From assembly GCA_003194525.1 (NCBI GenBank), contig NBIV01000134.1, positions 164,568 through 228,567 of the forward strand: 64,000 bases of DNA, read 5' to 3'. Every line of letters begins with the position of its first letter. The first letter of the stretch is position 1. This stretch comes from Gracilariopsis chorda. Lineage: Eukaryota > Rhodophyta > Florideophyceae > Gracilariales > Gracilariaceae. Below, piece after piece: positions 11,616-22,205 of this stretch. The position numbers were made by a program, and so were the translations under genes. The notes below the pieces were generated by a model that did not search any database, had not been told where the DNA came from, and was given only the letters and a program-made list of their open reading frames with translations.

Positions 11616-14600
11616 TTTTGGGAGTCTCCCCTACGGGAGAGGCGCCCTCAGAGTTGAGGTTGAAGGCGCCCGAGGCGTCACTGCCTCGCTCCCCGGTCAA
11701 AATCCTTACTAAGAAACAGGCCGTCTCAGACGTGAACTCTGAACACTTTGGTGTTCTGCGTCGACCGTGGAAACGTGTTCGAAACAACCGGTTCCCGGAC
11801 AGAGTTTTGGTAATGGCCAAGAGAAACTACAAGGTATATGCTGACCTTGGCCTTTCCACCCAGTTTATGGTGCGAGTTCTCACGGTTTTGGACACAGGTG
11901 CAGACCCGAAATTCATCGTTGAGTCGCTCCTGCCACCGTCGTTGCAGTCTCAGATCCGCCATGGCGTGATACCGGATGTCGCGGATGCGAATGATAACCC
12001 GTTATCAACGGTTGGGACAATCGACCTGGTCGTGCGCCTTGGCTACTTTCTTGTGAAACTCGACTTTATTGTTTGTCGGAAACTTGCCGCCCCTGTGATC
12101 TTGGGATGCGACTTATGTGACAGATTCGTCGATGCCATCAGGCCCCGTCTAAGACGTGTGGAAATGGAAGACGGCTCCTCCGTTCCGATCGTACGTCGTC
12201 CTCTACGACGTGCCTCGAAGAAGCACGTTCCATTACCTGCTGCGCAGGAACCTCCACCGGCTTACCGGGACTCTACAAAAGCTCCGCGTTGCTGCGTCTG
12301 TCCAACTCCCACCGGAATCCCAAGTTTGGGTACGAGTCACTTCCCGTCAACACGCTTTACGAGTAATTCAACCCCTTTCATCCCTATATGATAGGTATCA
12401 ACTCGCCGTGGCGAATGGAGTAGCTCAAATTGAGCCCGACAAACTGTTCAACGTGCTGGTCGCCAATCTAGGCTCTACGCCCCAGTCACTGGTGAAAAAC
12501 CAAGTCATTGGTTCGGTCATGCCCCACCCCACCGCGATGGTTCCCACGAGAATGACCGCCGCCGATGTCCTCGGTCTCGTTCACTCTAAGGAGGGGGAGG
12601 ACACTGCCGTCTAAATGCCGAAATGCTCGGATGCTAAGCCCGTTCCAGCGAGTTACGACCGGATTGATCCTGTGAAAGAACTCGAGGAACTCGACCTCGG
12701 TCATGTGCCGGAATCGCACCGTCAACGTCTCCGTTAGATGCTACGGAATTTCACCACGATGTGGGATGGCTCCCTAGGGGAGATTACTACAACGGAGCAC
12801 CGGATTGACTTGCTACCTGATACCAGGCCGATCGCTCAGCATCCCTATAGGGCAGGCCCTAAAGCTCGAGGAAGAGGAAGAATTCCAAGTGGAAAATATG
12901 CTCCGAGCTGGAGTAATAGAACCGGCTCAGTCGCCGTGGGCATCCCCAGTGGTACTGGCTCCGTAACCGGATGGATCCTTGCGCTTTTGCATCGACTAAC
13001 GTCGACTGAACGCCGTAAACATCAAGGATGTGTACCCGATCCCACGAATGGATGAGTACATCGATTCACTCGGAAATGCTACCGTTTTCACGGCTCTAGA
13101 CGCCAATTGGAGATACTGGCAGGTGCCCGTCAGGGAACAGGACCGCGACAAGACTGCTTTTGTCTGTTACTCCGGTCTCAACCGTTTCAAACGGATGCCT
13201 TTTGGTTTGACCAATGCTCCCGCTACTTTCCAGCGTGCTATCGACATACTACTGGCTCGCTTCAAATGGCGTACATGCCTCTTCTACCTGGACGATATCA
13301 TAGTATTCTCAGATAATCTGGATGAACACCTCACACACGTGAGAGATATCATGGCCACGCTACGTGAGGCTGGAGTTACTCTCAAGTTGAGGAAATGTGA
13401 GTTCTTTACAGATACAGTGAAGTACCTGGGCCACATAATCCGCCCTGGGCATGTGATGATCGAGGAAGCTCGAGTTAAGTCGCTCCGTCAAGCGAAGGAA
13501 CTCGCCACTCAAACGGAACTACGCTCCTTTCTAGGATTAGTCAACGTCTATCGACGGTTTATCCCGAATTGTGCGGACATCTCAGCACCCTTGAACGCGC
13601 TCTTGCGGAAAGGCCAACCACCGAAATTGGAACCCTTTACGTCCGTCGAGACGGAGGCGTTTAACTCCCTCAAGGAGGCTGTAACATCAGCACCGATCTT
13701 ATCGTTACCGAAACCCGGACTACCGTTTACCGTAGACACGGATGCTAGTGACTACCAAGTAGGTTGCGCTCTCTTTCAGACAACTCCCGAAGGAGAACGA
13801 ACCCCTATTGGGTACTGGTCACGCTCACTGAATGTTCACGAGCAGAATTACTCCGTCTCGGAGAAAGAGTGTCTTGCAGTTGTGTGGGCACTCTCCACTC
13901 TCCGCCCCTATCTTATGGGTGTGCACTTCACCGTTTACACGTATCACTCGTCATTACGATGGCTCATGACAGTCTCTGAACCGTCAGGCCACTTAATGCG
14001 TTGGAGGCTCCACCTGGCGGAATTCGACTTCGAGCTGATCTACAAGAAGGGCACAAAGAACGCTCAGGCGGACGCGCTGTCGCGTTTACCCACGGATGGT
14101 GAAACTCTACCCGCTGGGGACGAGGACATTCCTTGCTTCGTCGTCGACGGTCGAGAACTGGAGAACCCGGACCGTGAACCCGATAACTCGGATGAAGAAC
14201 CGGAATCGGATGATGAACTGGACGCACTACTCGTCTTGGATGATGCTCAGAAACTCCCACCGGGTAATTTCGTGCCAATACCCCGGAGGAGATGGTCAGA
14301 GAACAACAAGGTGATCTCTTCTGTACTCAGATTCGCGCCCGACTTAATGGCGGTGCGCAACTCCTTTTCGAGGTGAATGATATTGGATACCTCGTCAGGA
14401 CGGTTCAAACAACCCCACAGGTAGTGGTACCGCATACTCTACAATCTAGAGTGTTGCACTTGTCGCACTATTCGAAACTTGGTGGACACGCCGGTGGACG
14501 GAAACTTTACCTCACGTTGCGACGGAGTTACTATTGGCCAGCCATGGCTGTGGACTGCTACACGACTGTGCGGTCATGCACGGAGTGTGCCAAAAACCGG

Positions 14601-17168
14601 GTCAAACTCCGGAAGCACTCAACGAAGTTGAAGTTATTAACAGCACGGGCCCCTCTCGAGTTTGTCGCAATTGACCTCTTGGGACCGCTGCTCACCACAA
14701 AGCGTGGACATAAGTTTTTACTCGTTATCACGGATCGTTTCTCAAAGTTGGTTCGCACCGTACCTTTACGGAAGATATCCGCTTTCGCGGTGGCGCAAGC
14801 CTTCGTCACCCATTGGGTATTTGTCTACGGACCACCGGTTAACGTTCTATCCGATAACGGAAAGCAATTCGCATCGTGATTCTTTGAAGACGTGTGCCGG
14901 ATTCTTGATATCAAAAATCTGTTCACAACGACCTACCACCCCCAGTGTAATGGGCAAGTCGAGCGGTTTAACCGAACGCTGTTAGAATCTCTCCGTTCTT
15001 ACGTTGCTTATCACTCCAAAACATGGGACCTGTACACTGACGCCTTGACGTTTGCGTATAACACACAGGTACACCGTACAACGGGTTTGACTCCATTTGA
15101 ATTGGTACTTTCGCGTCATCTGCCCGCCGTAGCGTTGGAACCCCAGCCTACGCTGGCAAACTTCCCTTCCGTGAACGATTATCGCCAACGATGGAAAGCG
15201 TGGCTTACGAAGTTAATCCCGGTCGCCCGGAGCTCCATGGCACGAGCACAGGCCACGTACAAGCGTGATTTTGACTCTCGTGTACGAGGTACAGCACCGC
15301 CAATTACGGAGGGTGACTACGTCTTCGTCCGTAAGGAGCACTGGAACCCTGGTAAGGAGAAACGGCATAAGCTCTCACCCGTCGCGGACGGTCCCTATAA
15401 GGTCATATCAGTGGATAACGACACCTTAGCGGTGCAAATGAACGACGCTCATGAGCGGATTTCCCGCGATCGCGTTGTTATGGCACCGCCACCCTCCGTA
15501 GAGGTCGCTTACCAAAATGAGAACCAACACACCCCAGTGGAACAACCCACATCTGTGGTTAACAGGCTTTCTGTGCTGCCACACCCTTCAAGGGGACTCT
15601 CAGATATACCGTCCTTATCGGACGCAGGCCCGAATGGCCTTTCTTCCCTAACGCCACCGCGCGGTGTCTATACCCGCAGTTTGGGCGCTTCTACCACTCC
15701 CCATGCCGCTCCGTGTAAGGAGGGGGAGGAGGACCCTAACTCTCGTCGAGAGACTGAAACCGCTTCGTCGCGTCATGACAACCGTGGTGCACGGAACTCC
15801 GGACACATCGAAAAGGATAATAGTGGACAGAGATTTCCGTCTACTGACCTGCCATCTTCGCGTTTGCGCGCTACAGCTACCGCTGAACCCTCTCGAGGAA
15901 GTTCTACCGCATCTGCGCCAGATCGCACTCCCCACCGGGATTCTAGTCGTCAAAATGCACCACACAGTGGGAAGTCTTTCGCCAAAGTGAAATCGTCGCA
16001 GGAAACTAATCACGTTCGCGATACTGAACCGGCTGTGCCGTCGAGCGTTGATCTGCATTCCGTGGGTCACGGTTCGTCAACAACAGCTACGCTGGATAAT
16101 GCAGAGCAGGCCCTCGCGGGATCCTCTGAGCCGACTACACCGGACGTGGTAACTCCTACTGCACGGCAGAACACACCGGCCAGGCCGGGCAAGCACACCG
16201 TACAGAACGGAAGGAAAACGACCAGCAAGCTGGATTCTGGTTTAGGACCATCGCGCAGTCGCGAACTCACTCCGAGTGTCTCGGTTGATCCCGACAGTGT
16301 CGCCGAAGTCACACCGGTCACTCCCGAAGGAAAGCATGTCAAAGACGGAAATACTTCGTCGCCGAAGCGAGACAACACACCGGCAGCGCCGTTGCAGCTG
16401 CCCTCACGTAAGGAGGCGGAACGCGACACGGCGCTGACAACCCTCGACCATCTATTGCAAACGGCACGTGACCCCAACACCGTACGGACGGCAAAGGCAC
16501 CAATCACCGCCCGAGGCGAGCCGACGCGTACTGTACGACGCACCGTGGTGCAACCGACTTCGTCGTCTGGAGCACCCCCGTCAAGACGGATATCTACACA
16601 CAAACCTGTGGTTCGCGACCCAGATGCTCATCTTCCAGATGCGTTAGAAGCCCCTCAAAGGGTGTCGTCAATAGACGCCCCCTCAAGGAGTGAAGAAACC
16701 GCGAAGCGGGATACTTTAACCCACAGCAAGGGTCCCGATACGCACCGTCAAGTGGTCGACGCAACCGGCCGTGCCGAGGACCTCCAGGCCCGCGAAGCGG
16801 ATGAACCTACCCGGAAACCGGTTAATGACCCCTCTCAGGGAATGGAAAGGCAGTACCAAGCCATGCCCCTTCCGGGGAAGACTGTCCAATACCCACCAGT
16901 GGTGGTAGAGCTTGCCGTGCAGGACGCGATAAAGCGAACACGGCGAGGCCGGGAAGTCTACAAACAGGAGTTTGTTGTTGACCACATTGTGGAACATTCT
17001 TACCATCCAGATGGTTACATCCAGTACCGCGTATGCTGGTACGGTTTCGGGCCCGAATATGATTCGGATGAGCTGATAGAGCACCTCCCACGTTCAAAAG
17101 TGGTGTCATATCATCGCAGAACGCGAACGGGAATCCCGGCATCGGTGATAAACGCCCAAGTGGGATAA
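11606..17168 (+). pseudogene. pol: Element 2 pol: protease, RT, RNase H, integrase, linker, chromodomain (frameshifts and stops)
   Basis: The frame is -1 to gag, beginning in the overlap at 11606-11615. The aspartic protease motif is VLDTGADP (about 11887). A one-base shift occurs near 12275. Stops are TAA 12612-12614, TAG 12735-12737, then a shift near 12870, TAA 12964-12966 and TAA 12997-12999. Reverse transcriptase has YLDD (about 13284-13295). RNase H follows (VDTDASDYQVG, QADALSRL). There is a shift near 14290-14376. Integrase has the H-H-C-C region, VAIDLLG, SDNGKQF, a TGA at 14877-14879, HPQCNGQVERFNR (catalytic Glu) and a GPY/F module (DGPYKV, about 15390). After about 500 residues of Ser/Thr/Pro-rich sequence comes a chromodomain (about 16965-17130; FVVDHIVEHSY, YRVCWYGFGPEYDS). 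The chromodomain would direct integration to modified histones. Confidence 0.95.
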
Positions 17169-17183
17169 GCAAGCCACTGCGGT

Positions 17184-17274
17184 GGAAGGAAGGAAAGGAA
17201 GGAAAGAAAGGAAGGAAAGGAAGGATCGAGTTGTGGTGTGGAAAGGAAGGAAAGAAAGGAAAGAAGAAGGAACA
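17184..17274 (+). repeat. Purine-rich GGAA/GGAAA repeat
   Basis: A run of GGAAGGAAAGGAAGG-type units lies directly after the pol stop, broken by a short non-repeat piece near 17225-17239. It may act as an extra polypurine priming tract. Simple slippage is equally possible. Confidence 0.7.
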
Positions 17275-17379
17275 CAAGTCAACTTGGATTTTATTCGATA
17301 CGATCGATGGAACACCGACTAGTCGGAGGACTACACTACGTCACAAAGTTGCACCCCCATGGTGAGGGAACACCCCCCC

Positions 17380-19209
17380 TTACGGGTTGGAACCGCCCCC
17401 ACCTTGGTGGTTATTTCCCTGGAGTCGGGCGATCAGAGCATCCCGTATCGCGGTGACATCGCCACCAGCCTCGTTATCTCCCAGCCCCACTTGGCGGAGG
17501 AACTGAGATATCATGGCGGCCTGGCCCGCCGGGGCGACGTTCGCCTCACCCGGCGTAGATGACCCACCAGTGAGAAGACCGACAGACGGACCAGACGGCT
17601 GACCCGCAGGGGCGGCTACGGGAGCACTAATACCATAGGGTTCTCCCTCCACCTCGGCGTGACCTGCACCTTCGTTGGGCTCGTTGTCGAACATCGGATC
17701 CTCACCGTCGTAGACGTTGTAGTACTCGTCGGCGTCAACAAAACCGGTCGGATGCCCCTCGGGGATATATCTCGGTGCAAACCGGAGCTCGTTCGCTTCC
17801 TCCGCGGAGATCTAATGCCCCTCCCAAGGGTTGAAGTAGATGAAGTCACCCGCGAGCGGAGTTCGACGCCTTGGCGACAGGTCCTGTATCCTGCTACCGG
17901 CAGTACGCCCACTCTGCTCTAGAGGAACCGAGGCCCAGTCAACCTGGTCGATGAAATCGAGGAGCCCCGCTACTTCGTCAGCGTTTTCCTCACCACCTAG
18001 TGGGATTCGTAAGTCCAGCGCTCGGATGGCGGCACGGACCCGCAACGGGATGAACCACAGTCTGTACTGGTCATAAACCTCCCAGAGGATGAAAGCCGCT
18101 GTGGGGACCGCCCATTCGGTGACCACCACGGACCAGAGCCCGGACTGAGGATCCTCGATGAGGTATGAGCCGTAATACGTGATCAAGGGAGGCAACTCGA
18201 TGTAGCAACCTCGGCACGCTTCGAGATGCGACCACCACGGTGGAATCGGAACGTACCGACCCCGTCGGTTGACCACGCGGATGCGTTCGACTTCTACGTT
18301 CTGATACGGAATCAAATACGCGAATCGGGACCGTGCTCGCCACTCAAACCGTATCATCGACAAGAAGTTGGCCCTCGCCAAGCGACGCATATAGCGGAAT
18401 TCAGCCCGAATGATCGGTCGTGTCCAGCACACCGCGTCTTGGCGCGCCACGGGGTTGCTTCTCCACGAGAGTGTTTCTAAACCCGCGAGGCGGTCGAGGT
18501 ACCCTATTACACCTTGGGTGCGATACAATCCGATGTCGGAGCCCATACCATCGGGGATGGGATACTCGAAGGGAGCCCGGCGAAGCGGTTGATGACCAAG
18601 TAAGACCAACGCCGCGTGCGCGGAAGCTTTTGATTCCCGACCCCGTCGGATTACCGTGTGCACGGGTATCGCTACGAGATTGCGCCAATCCCACGAAGTG
18701 GTAACAATTGCCGGAACGTCACCCGGGAGCATCCCGTTTCCATCGTTAGACATCGCCAGAAGCGCATCATTGAACACCGCAGTCGGGTGGAACCACGGCG
18801 CCAGCCGGAGAGTCATCGCATGTTGCGAAGGCTGCAGCCCGACCAGCATGTCGTACGACGGCCACGCTGCCGTTGGATACCCTCCCGCGGGAGCCGCACT
18901 CGCATTTGCGCCTGTTTGTTGCGACGGAGTTGAGAGACCGCTCTGCGGTAGAGGCACGGAATGAAATCCGGAGAAGTACTGTAACGGTGTGTTGTTGCCG
19001 GCGTTGCCGTTGTTGTTGTTCATCGTAGATGAGGGAAGCCGAGGAATCGGAGAAGAAGGCCGCGAAAGCGTGTGTGTTGTTGGAAGAACCTCTTGAGAGT
19101 TGCTCGCAGATTTGCTGTTCGCAGCTATGTGCTCGTTACCCAGAGTGGGATGGAGAACCGGCGAGCCAGACTTACATTTATGCACGCTGCCCGGTGCTTC
19201 CGTTGCCAT
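17380..19209 (-). pseudogene. Unrecognised antisense gene of element 2 (about 609 codons, one in-frame TAG)
   Basis: On the strand opposite gag-pol, ATG at 19207-19209 opens 465 codons to TAG at 17812-17814. The same frame then continues for 143 more codons to TAA at 17380-17382. The section after the TAG keeps a coherent acidic composition (ISAEEANELRFAPRYIPEGH, later FDNEPNEGAGHAEVEGEP), so I treat the TAG as a nonsense mutation or readthrough codon in one gene. The N-terminal ~130 residues are Asn/Ser/Pro-rich and disordered; the more likely start could be the later MNNNNGNAGNN. A Trp/Arg/Tyr-rich globular-looking middle (SWDWRNLVAIPVHTVIRRGR; WWSHLEACRGCYIELPPLI) follows. No domain was recognised. 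The start lies 35 bp from the 3' LTR, so an antisense promoter in that LTR could drive it. Some plant Ty3/gypsy elements carry antisense ORFs at this place, but I see no similarity to a known one. Confidence 0.72.
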
Positions 19210-19232
19210 CTTTGATGTCGTATTCGCACCTC

Positions 19233-19244
19233 AGGAGGGGGATA
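19233..19244 (+). other. Polypurine tract
   Basis: AGGAGGGGGATA directly precedes the TG of the 3' LTR, where the plus-strand primer is expected in LTR retrotransposons. Confidence 0.8.
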
Positions 19245-20133
19245 TGAAGTGCAACCCTCTTTAGGGAGGTTTCCATAGACTTGGTGTTTTTGCCGCTTTC
19301 GCGTGTTTATGATTATTACCGCTATTAGCGGGTGTCTCAGCCCTCAGCGGATCCGCACTGTGCACCAGGTGCACACCTGTGCATGCGCCGTGTGCCGCCC
19401 AAGGCGTGAGTGGACAACGTGTGACACCGATAGTAAAGAGGAGGTTGGCACCACAGTGTGGACATTTAGTTAATATATATTTATTATTTATAATTTATCT
19501 ACGCTACAGTAGGGGGATTAATACACTATATAGTGGCTCGGCGACCCCGCCCTGACACTGAGTAAACTTCCCCAACCAGGGGTTCTTGGCTCTAAGCCTT
19601 TTTCCGCTTTCGCGAGTCTTCTACACTCTTCGGAGCTAAAGCCGCGTTACCACTGTTGGCTTATCCCCCTGCGTCAACAGGACCACCACCGCCTTAGGCG
19701 TTTGTTATCAACTTCACCACCGCAGTGTACTCACCCCTGTACAGGGTTTCCCTTTATTTCCCCGTGTGGCTCCGTTGGCCCACGCCCCCCCCCCCCGTCG
19801 CCCACACCGGGCACGCCCCTATTTTCCCTACCCACTCTTGTGGTTGTTGCCCCTTTTCGGTTGTGAGTGGTTGTCACCGCTGTCGCGTGTGCCACCGTAC
19901 CGGTGTCTCGTGACGCCACTCCCACTTCCGTGGACTCGTACTCCATTGGAGGAATATCATACCATTAGTGGCGATTCTACCCACTCTCCCCGCTTGGCAT
20001 GAGGGTGAGCCTCGGCTTTACAACCCGACTCCGTCGTGCTCATCTGAAGTGGCTCCGTTCGCTGTGCTACCCTATCGAGGGGAAGATGTCGAACGTTTTC
20101 GTGTGTTGTCCCGCTCGCGGGTATTGCACTACA
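19245..20133 (+). repeat. 3' LTR of element 2
   Basis: 889 bp, starting TGAAGTGCAA and ending TTGCACTACA, near-identical to 8500-9386. The right flank CGTTC resumes the interrupted transposase gene. Confidence 0.96.
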
Positions 20134-20282
20134 CGTTCCAACGATTAAGTTCTAGAATTACTACGGACGCAGCTCGTCGAGGTATCATTATTGAGCTGGC
20201 TGTTCGCCTTTTTAACTTTCGCACACGTGTCATGGGGCGTAATCGAATTGCAGGAACATACAATCCGGTTCCTTTATTGTGA
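20134..20282 (+). pseudogene. PIF/Harbinger-like transposase, C-terminal fragment
   Basis: Immediately after the 3' LTR the sequence reads QRLSSRITTDAARRG, ELAVRLFNFRTRVMGRNRIA and ends at TGA 20280-20282. This is the expected C-terminal continuation of the transposase cut at 8499: the left side ends GIRSLK and the right side resumes PFQRLS, separated by a TGA where the family usually has Gly. So the gene carried a nonsense codon at or near the junction as well as the insertion. Orientation and phase agree with the left half. Confidence 0.82.
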
Positions 20283-20283
20283 G

Positions 20284-20371
20284 CGCGGGCTGTAGCCCAA
20301 GGAGCAAAGTGCGCAAATGAGAGCGCCACCGAGCTTTAATGCACACTTGCCTCGCAGGGCTACAACCCGCG
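20284..20371. other. Inverted repeat between the two convergent transposon genes
   Basis: CGCGGGCTGTAGCCC (20284-20298) pairs with GGGCTACAACCCGCG (20357-20371): 15 bp with one mismatch and a 58-nt loop. It starts just after the transposase stop and precedes the end of the convergent Myb-like gene. It may serve as a shared 3' end signal. Confidence 0.45.
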
Positions 20372-20416
20372 TGAGCGGAAATCATCATCGCCGAAAGCAC
20401 TTTCTGAACGATTTTG

Positions 20417-21254
20417 TTACTGTTGGTTGACCGCACCAGCGCTGTTAGACAGCTTCCTCACTATTTGGTGAAGTGGAGCGCTAAGGCCAGAAATCATGGC
20501 CTTCGTATCCAAAATGCTCTTATTCACGTCTTCCCTCAAAGCCTTCACTTCTTTGTTGACTAGTTTTGCAACCATTTGTACATGATCTATAGTTCTTCCG
20601 CCACCTTTTGCAGTAGGTGACAAAAAACTATCAATTAATTACATAAAATGCGTCATTAACTCAACAATGCTTATTAAAGTGTCTTCCACCTTGGTTTGTG
20701 CCATGGAAACCGGTTATACCAATTGGAGGTTTTCTTTGAGGTGAACCAATCCCTCCTTCTGCATTATCTTCATCCTCTACAGCGTTTGTTTGTTCTGCAT
20801 CCTCGTCACCATTGGTATCGTCTTCTTTGAGCTTTACAGCGATTTTTCCTTGTATGCTACGTGCAATCGTTTTTGCCCTACGAACATCAGGAGAGCACAT
20901 AGGATCACAGGTTGGCTTTTTGGCGTTGCAGAGCTTGTCGAATTTGTTTTCGAGAGAATCATGGTCAAGTATAGAGCGAGAGTTTTTTTCGCACTATTCC
21001 GTACATTATTCGGCTACGAGCGCCTATATATTAACGCCAATGGGTTCAATGAGCTCTACTATATCAAGCAAGCTAACCATGTCATCCTTGGTATAGTTTG
21101 GGTCTATACTGTGGCCTTCTGGTTTGAAATTGAGAGCTTTGGTTGGGAAGGTTGTGTTTTTCTTGGATGGTATAGCGGCAGTACTGGTGTTCGTGGAGTT
21201 TGAATGAATAGGAGATGATGCAGGTGTTATATTCATATCAGTGGATTGCGGCAT
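20417..21254 (-). pseudogene. Myb/SANT-like accessory protein of the DNA transposon (broken)
   Basis: On the minus strand ATG at 21254 gives a Ser/Thr/Asn-rich start, then YTKDDMVSLLDIVELIEPIG. Three stop codons follow in the same frame (around 20990-21026), then SLENKFDKLCNAKKP and DVRRAKTIARSIQGKI, an acidic stretch, and a stop near 20661. A shifted frame to 20417 holds a helical segment (DHVQMVAKLVNKEVKALRED). The pattern of a 'lexical' Leu-Leu-Asp-Ile helix, then E-N-K-F-x-L and C-N-A-x-K-P, then R-R-A-K-x-I-A-R resembles Myb/SANT-like DNA-binding proteins encoded next to PIF/Harbinger transposases. Such proteins bind transposon ends and bring in the transposase. Convergent placement to the transposase fits. 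Decayed by three nonsense codons and at least one frameshift. Confidence 0.68.
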
Positions 21255-22205
21255 GTTTCGAGAGTCATGTTGTCAAAGCTGGTGCGGCGATTAAGGGAGA
21301 TAGAACGAAATGATTGCTGGCTGTGTGCAAGAAGGATGCTAGGCACTCACATGCATGTTTTATCGGGTGTTACGGTTTGTAGTTTGGCGCCAATATTTGA
21401 CCTATCATCTGGCGCTCGTGTTTTCGAATCGCAGATGGGCCGCGCCAAATATTTGGTCCGTTGGCTATCTGTCAGTTTCCGAATGCACTCATTATTGTGT
21501 ACACTACAGGCATTAGGCATATGCCTACACGTGTGGATGTTCTTTAGGCTTTGCACCGACACGTGGAAATGCATTTAGCTCTGTTACCAACTGTACCGCC
21601 CGACGCTTTGGCACAATTCTTCTGCACTGCATCGTGATAGGCTACTTCACTACAAGCGTACGAACCGTACTCTATGATGCCACTGAGCTGCATCCTGACA
21701 ACGTCGGGCCCGAACGGTATTATTCTTATTCGTCTGCGGCAGGTCCACAGTGGTCGTCCCATGTAACTTGCAAGTGAGTGAAAGAGGCGGGAGCTTGATG
21801 TCAGAACATTTCCGCCCGCTTCCTGCCGTCATGGAACGCTATTTCTACTTACTACCCGCTCCCCTTCACTCTACATCGGTACGCTACTGGCTACAAATCG
21901 TGTAGTGCGTGAACGCCCCTCAGCCATGACCTACAGACTCTTCCTTTCAGAACCCCTCTTGGGCCTCACCGCAGCCTTAGACCGCGTCCTCAGCCAAACC
22001 GCAAGACGCATATTTCTAGTTTTCACCCCGATAGTGAGCAATTTTCTCTTCTACAGCTCACAGGCGTCTCATTTCTGCGCCCCTCAGCCTTAAATCCATC
22101 AGTCATTCGCCCCGCGTTCCTATTGTCGACCCATCACAATCGAATTACACAAGAATTCCCGCCTTCGCCTCTCCCGACGCTCATCATCTCCCACCTCCTT
22201 CGATC
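21255..22205. other. Intergenic; right end of DNA transposon and KH gene upstream region
   Basis: The left part holds inverted-repeat-like words (GGCGCCAATATTTGACC at 21386-21402; GCGCCAAATATTTGG at 21442-21456), which may belong to the transposon end. The right part (about 21780-22205) is C/T-rich and leads into the KH gene. No TATA or initiator is firmly assignable. Confidence 0.4.

Larger units (their letters stand above)
8500..20133 (+). mobile_element. Full-length Ty3/gypsy chromovirus-like retrotransposon, element 2
   Basis: Order on +: 5' LTR 8500-9386, primer-binding site 9390-9402, gag 9501-11615, pol 11606-17168 (protease, reverse transcriptase, RNase H, integrase, long linker, chromodomain), purine-rich repeat, antisense ORF 17380-19209, polypurine tract 19233-19244, 3' LTR 19245-20133. 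The LTRs differ at roughly 20 positions by eye (about 2 percent), so the insertion is moderately young. The flanks are CTTTC (8495-8499) and CGTTC (20134-20138), a target duplication with one mismatch. It sits inside the transposase gene, whose two halves join correctly when the element is removed. Stops and frameshifts in gag and pol show it is not autonomous now. Confidence 0.95.

Noticed and set aside
17812-17814. TAG as a reassigned sense codon (also TAG in gag 3748 and pol 12735)
   Set aside because: Other breaks in the same elements are TGA and TAA plus frameshifts, so ordinary decay explains them; host genes give no sign of recoding.
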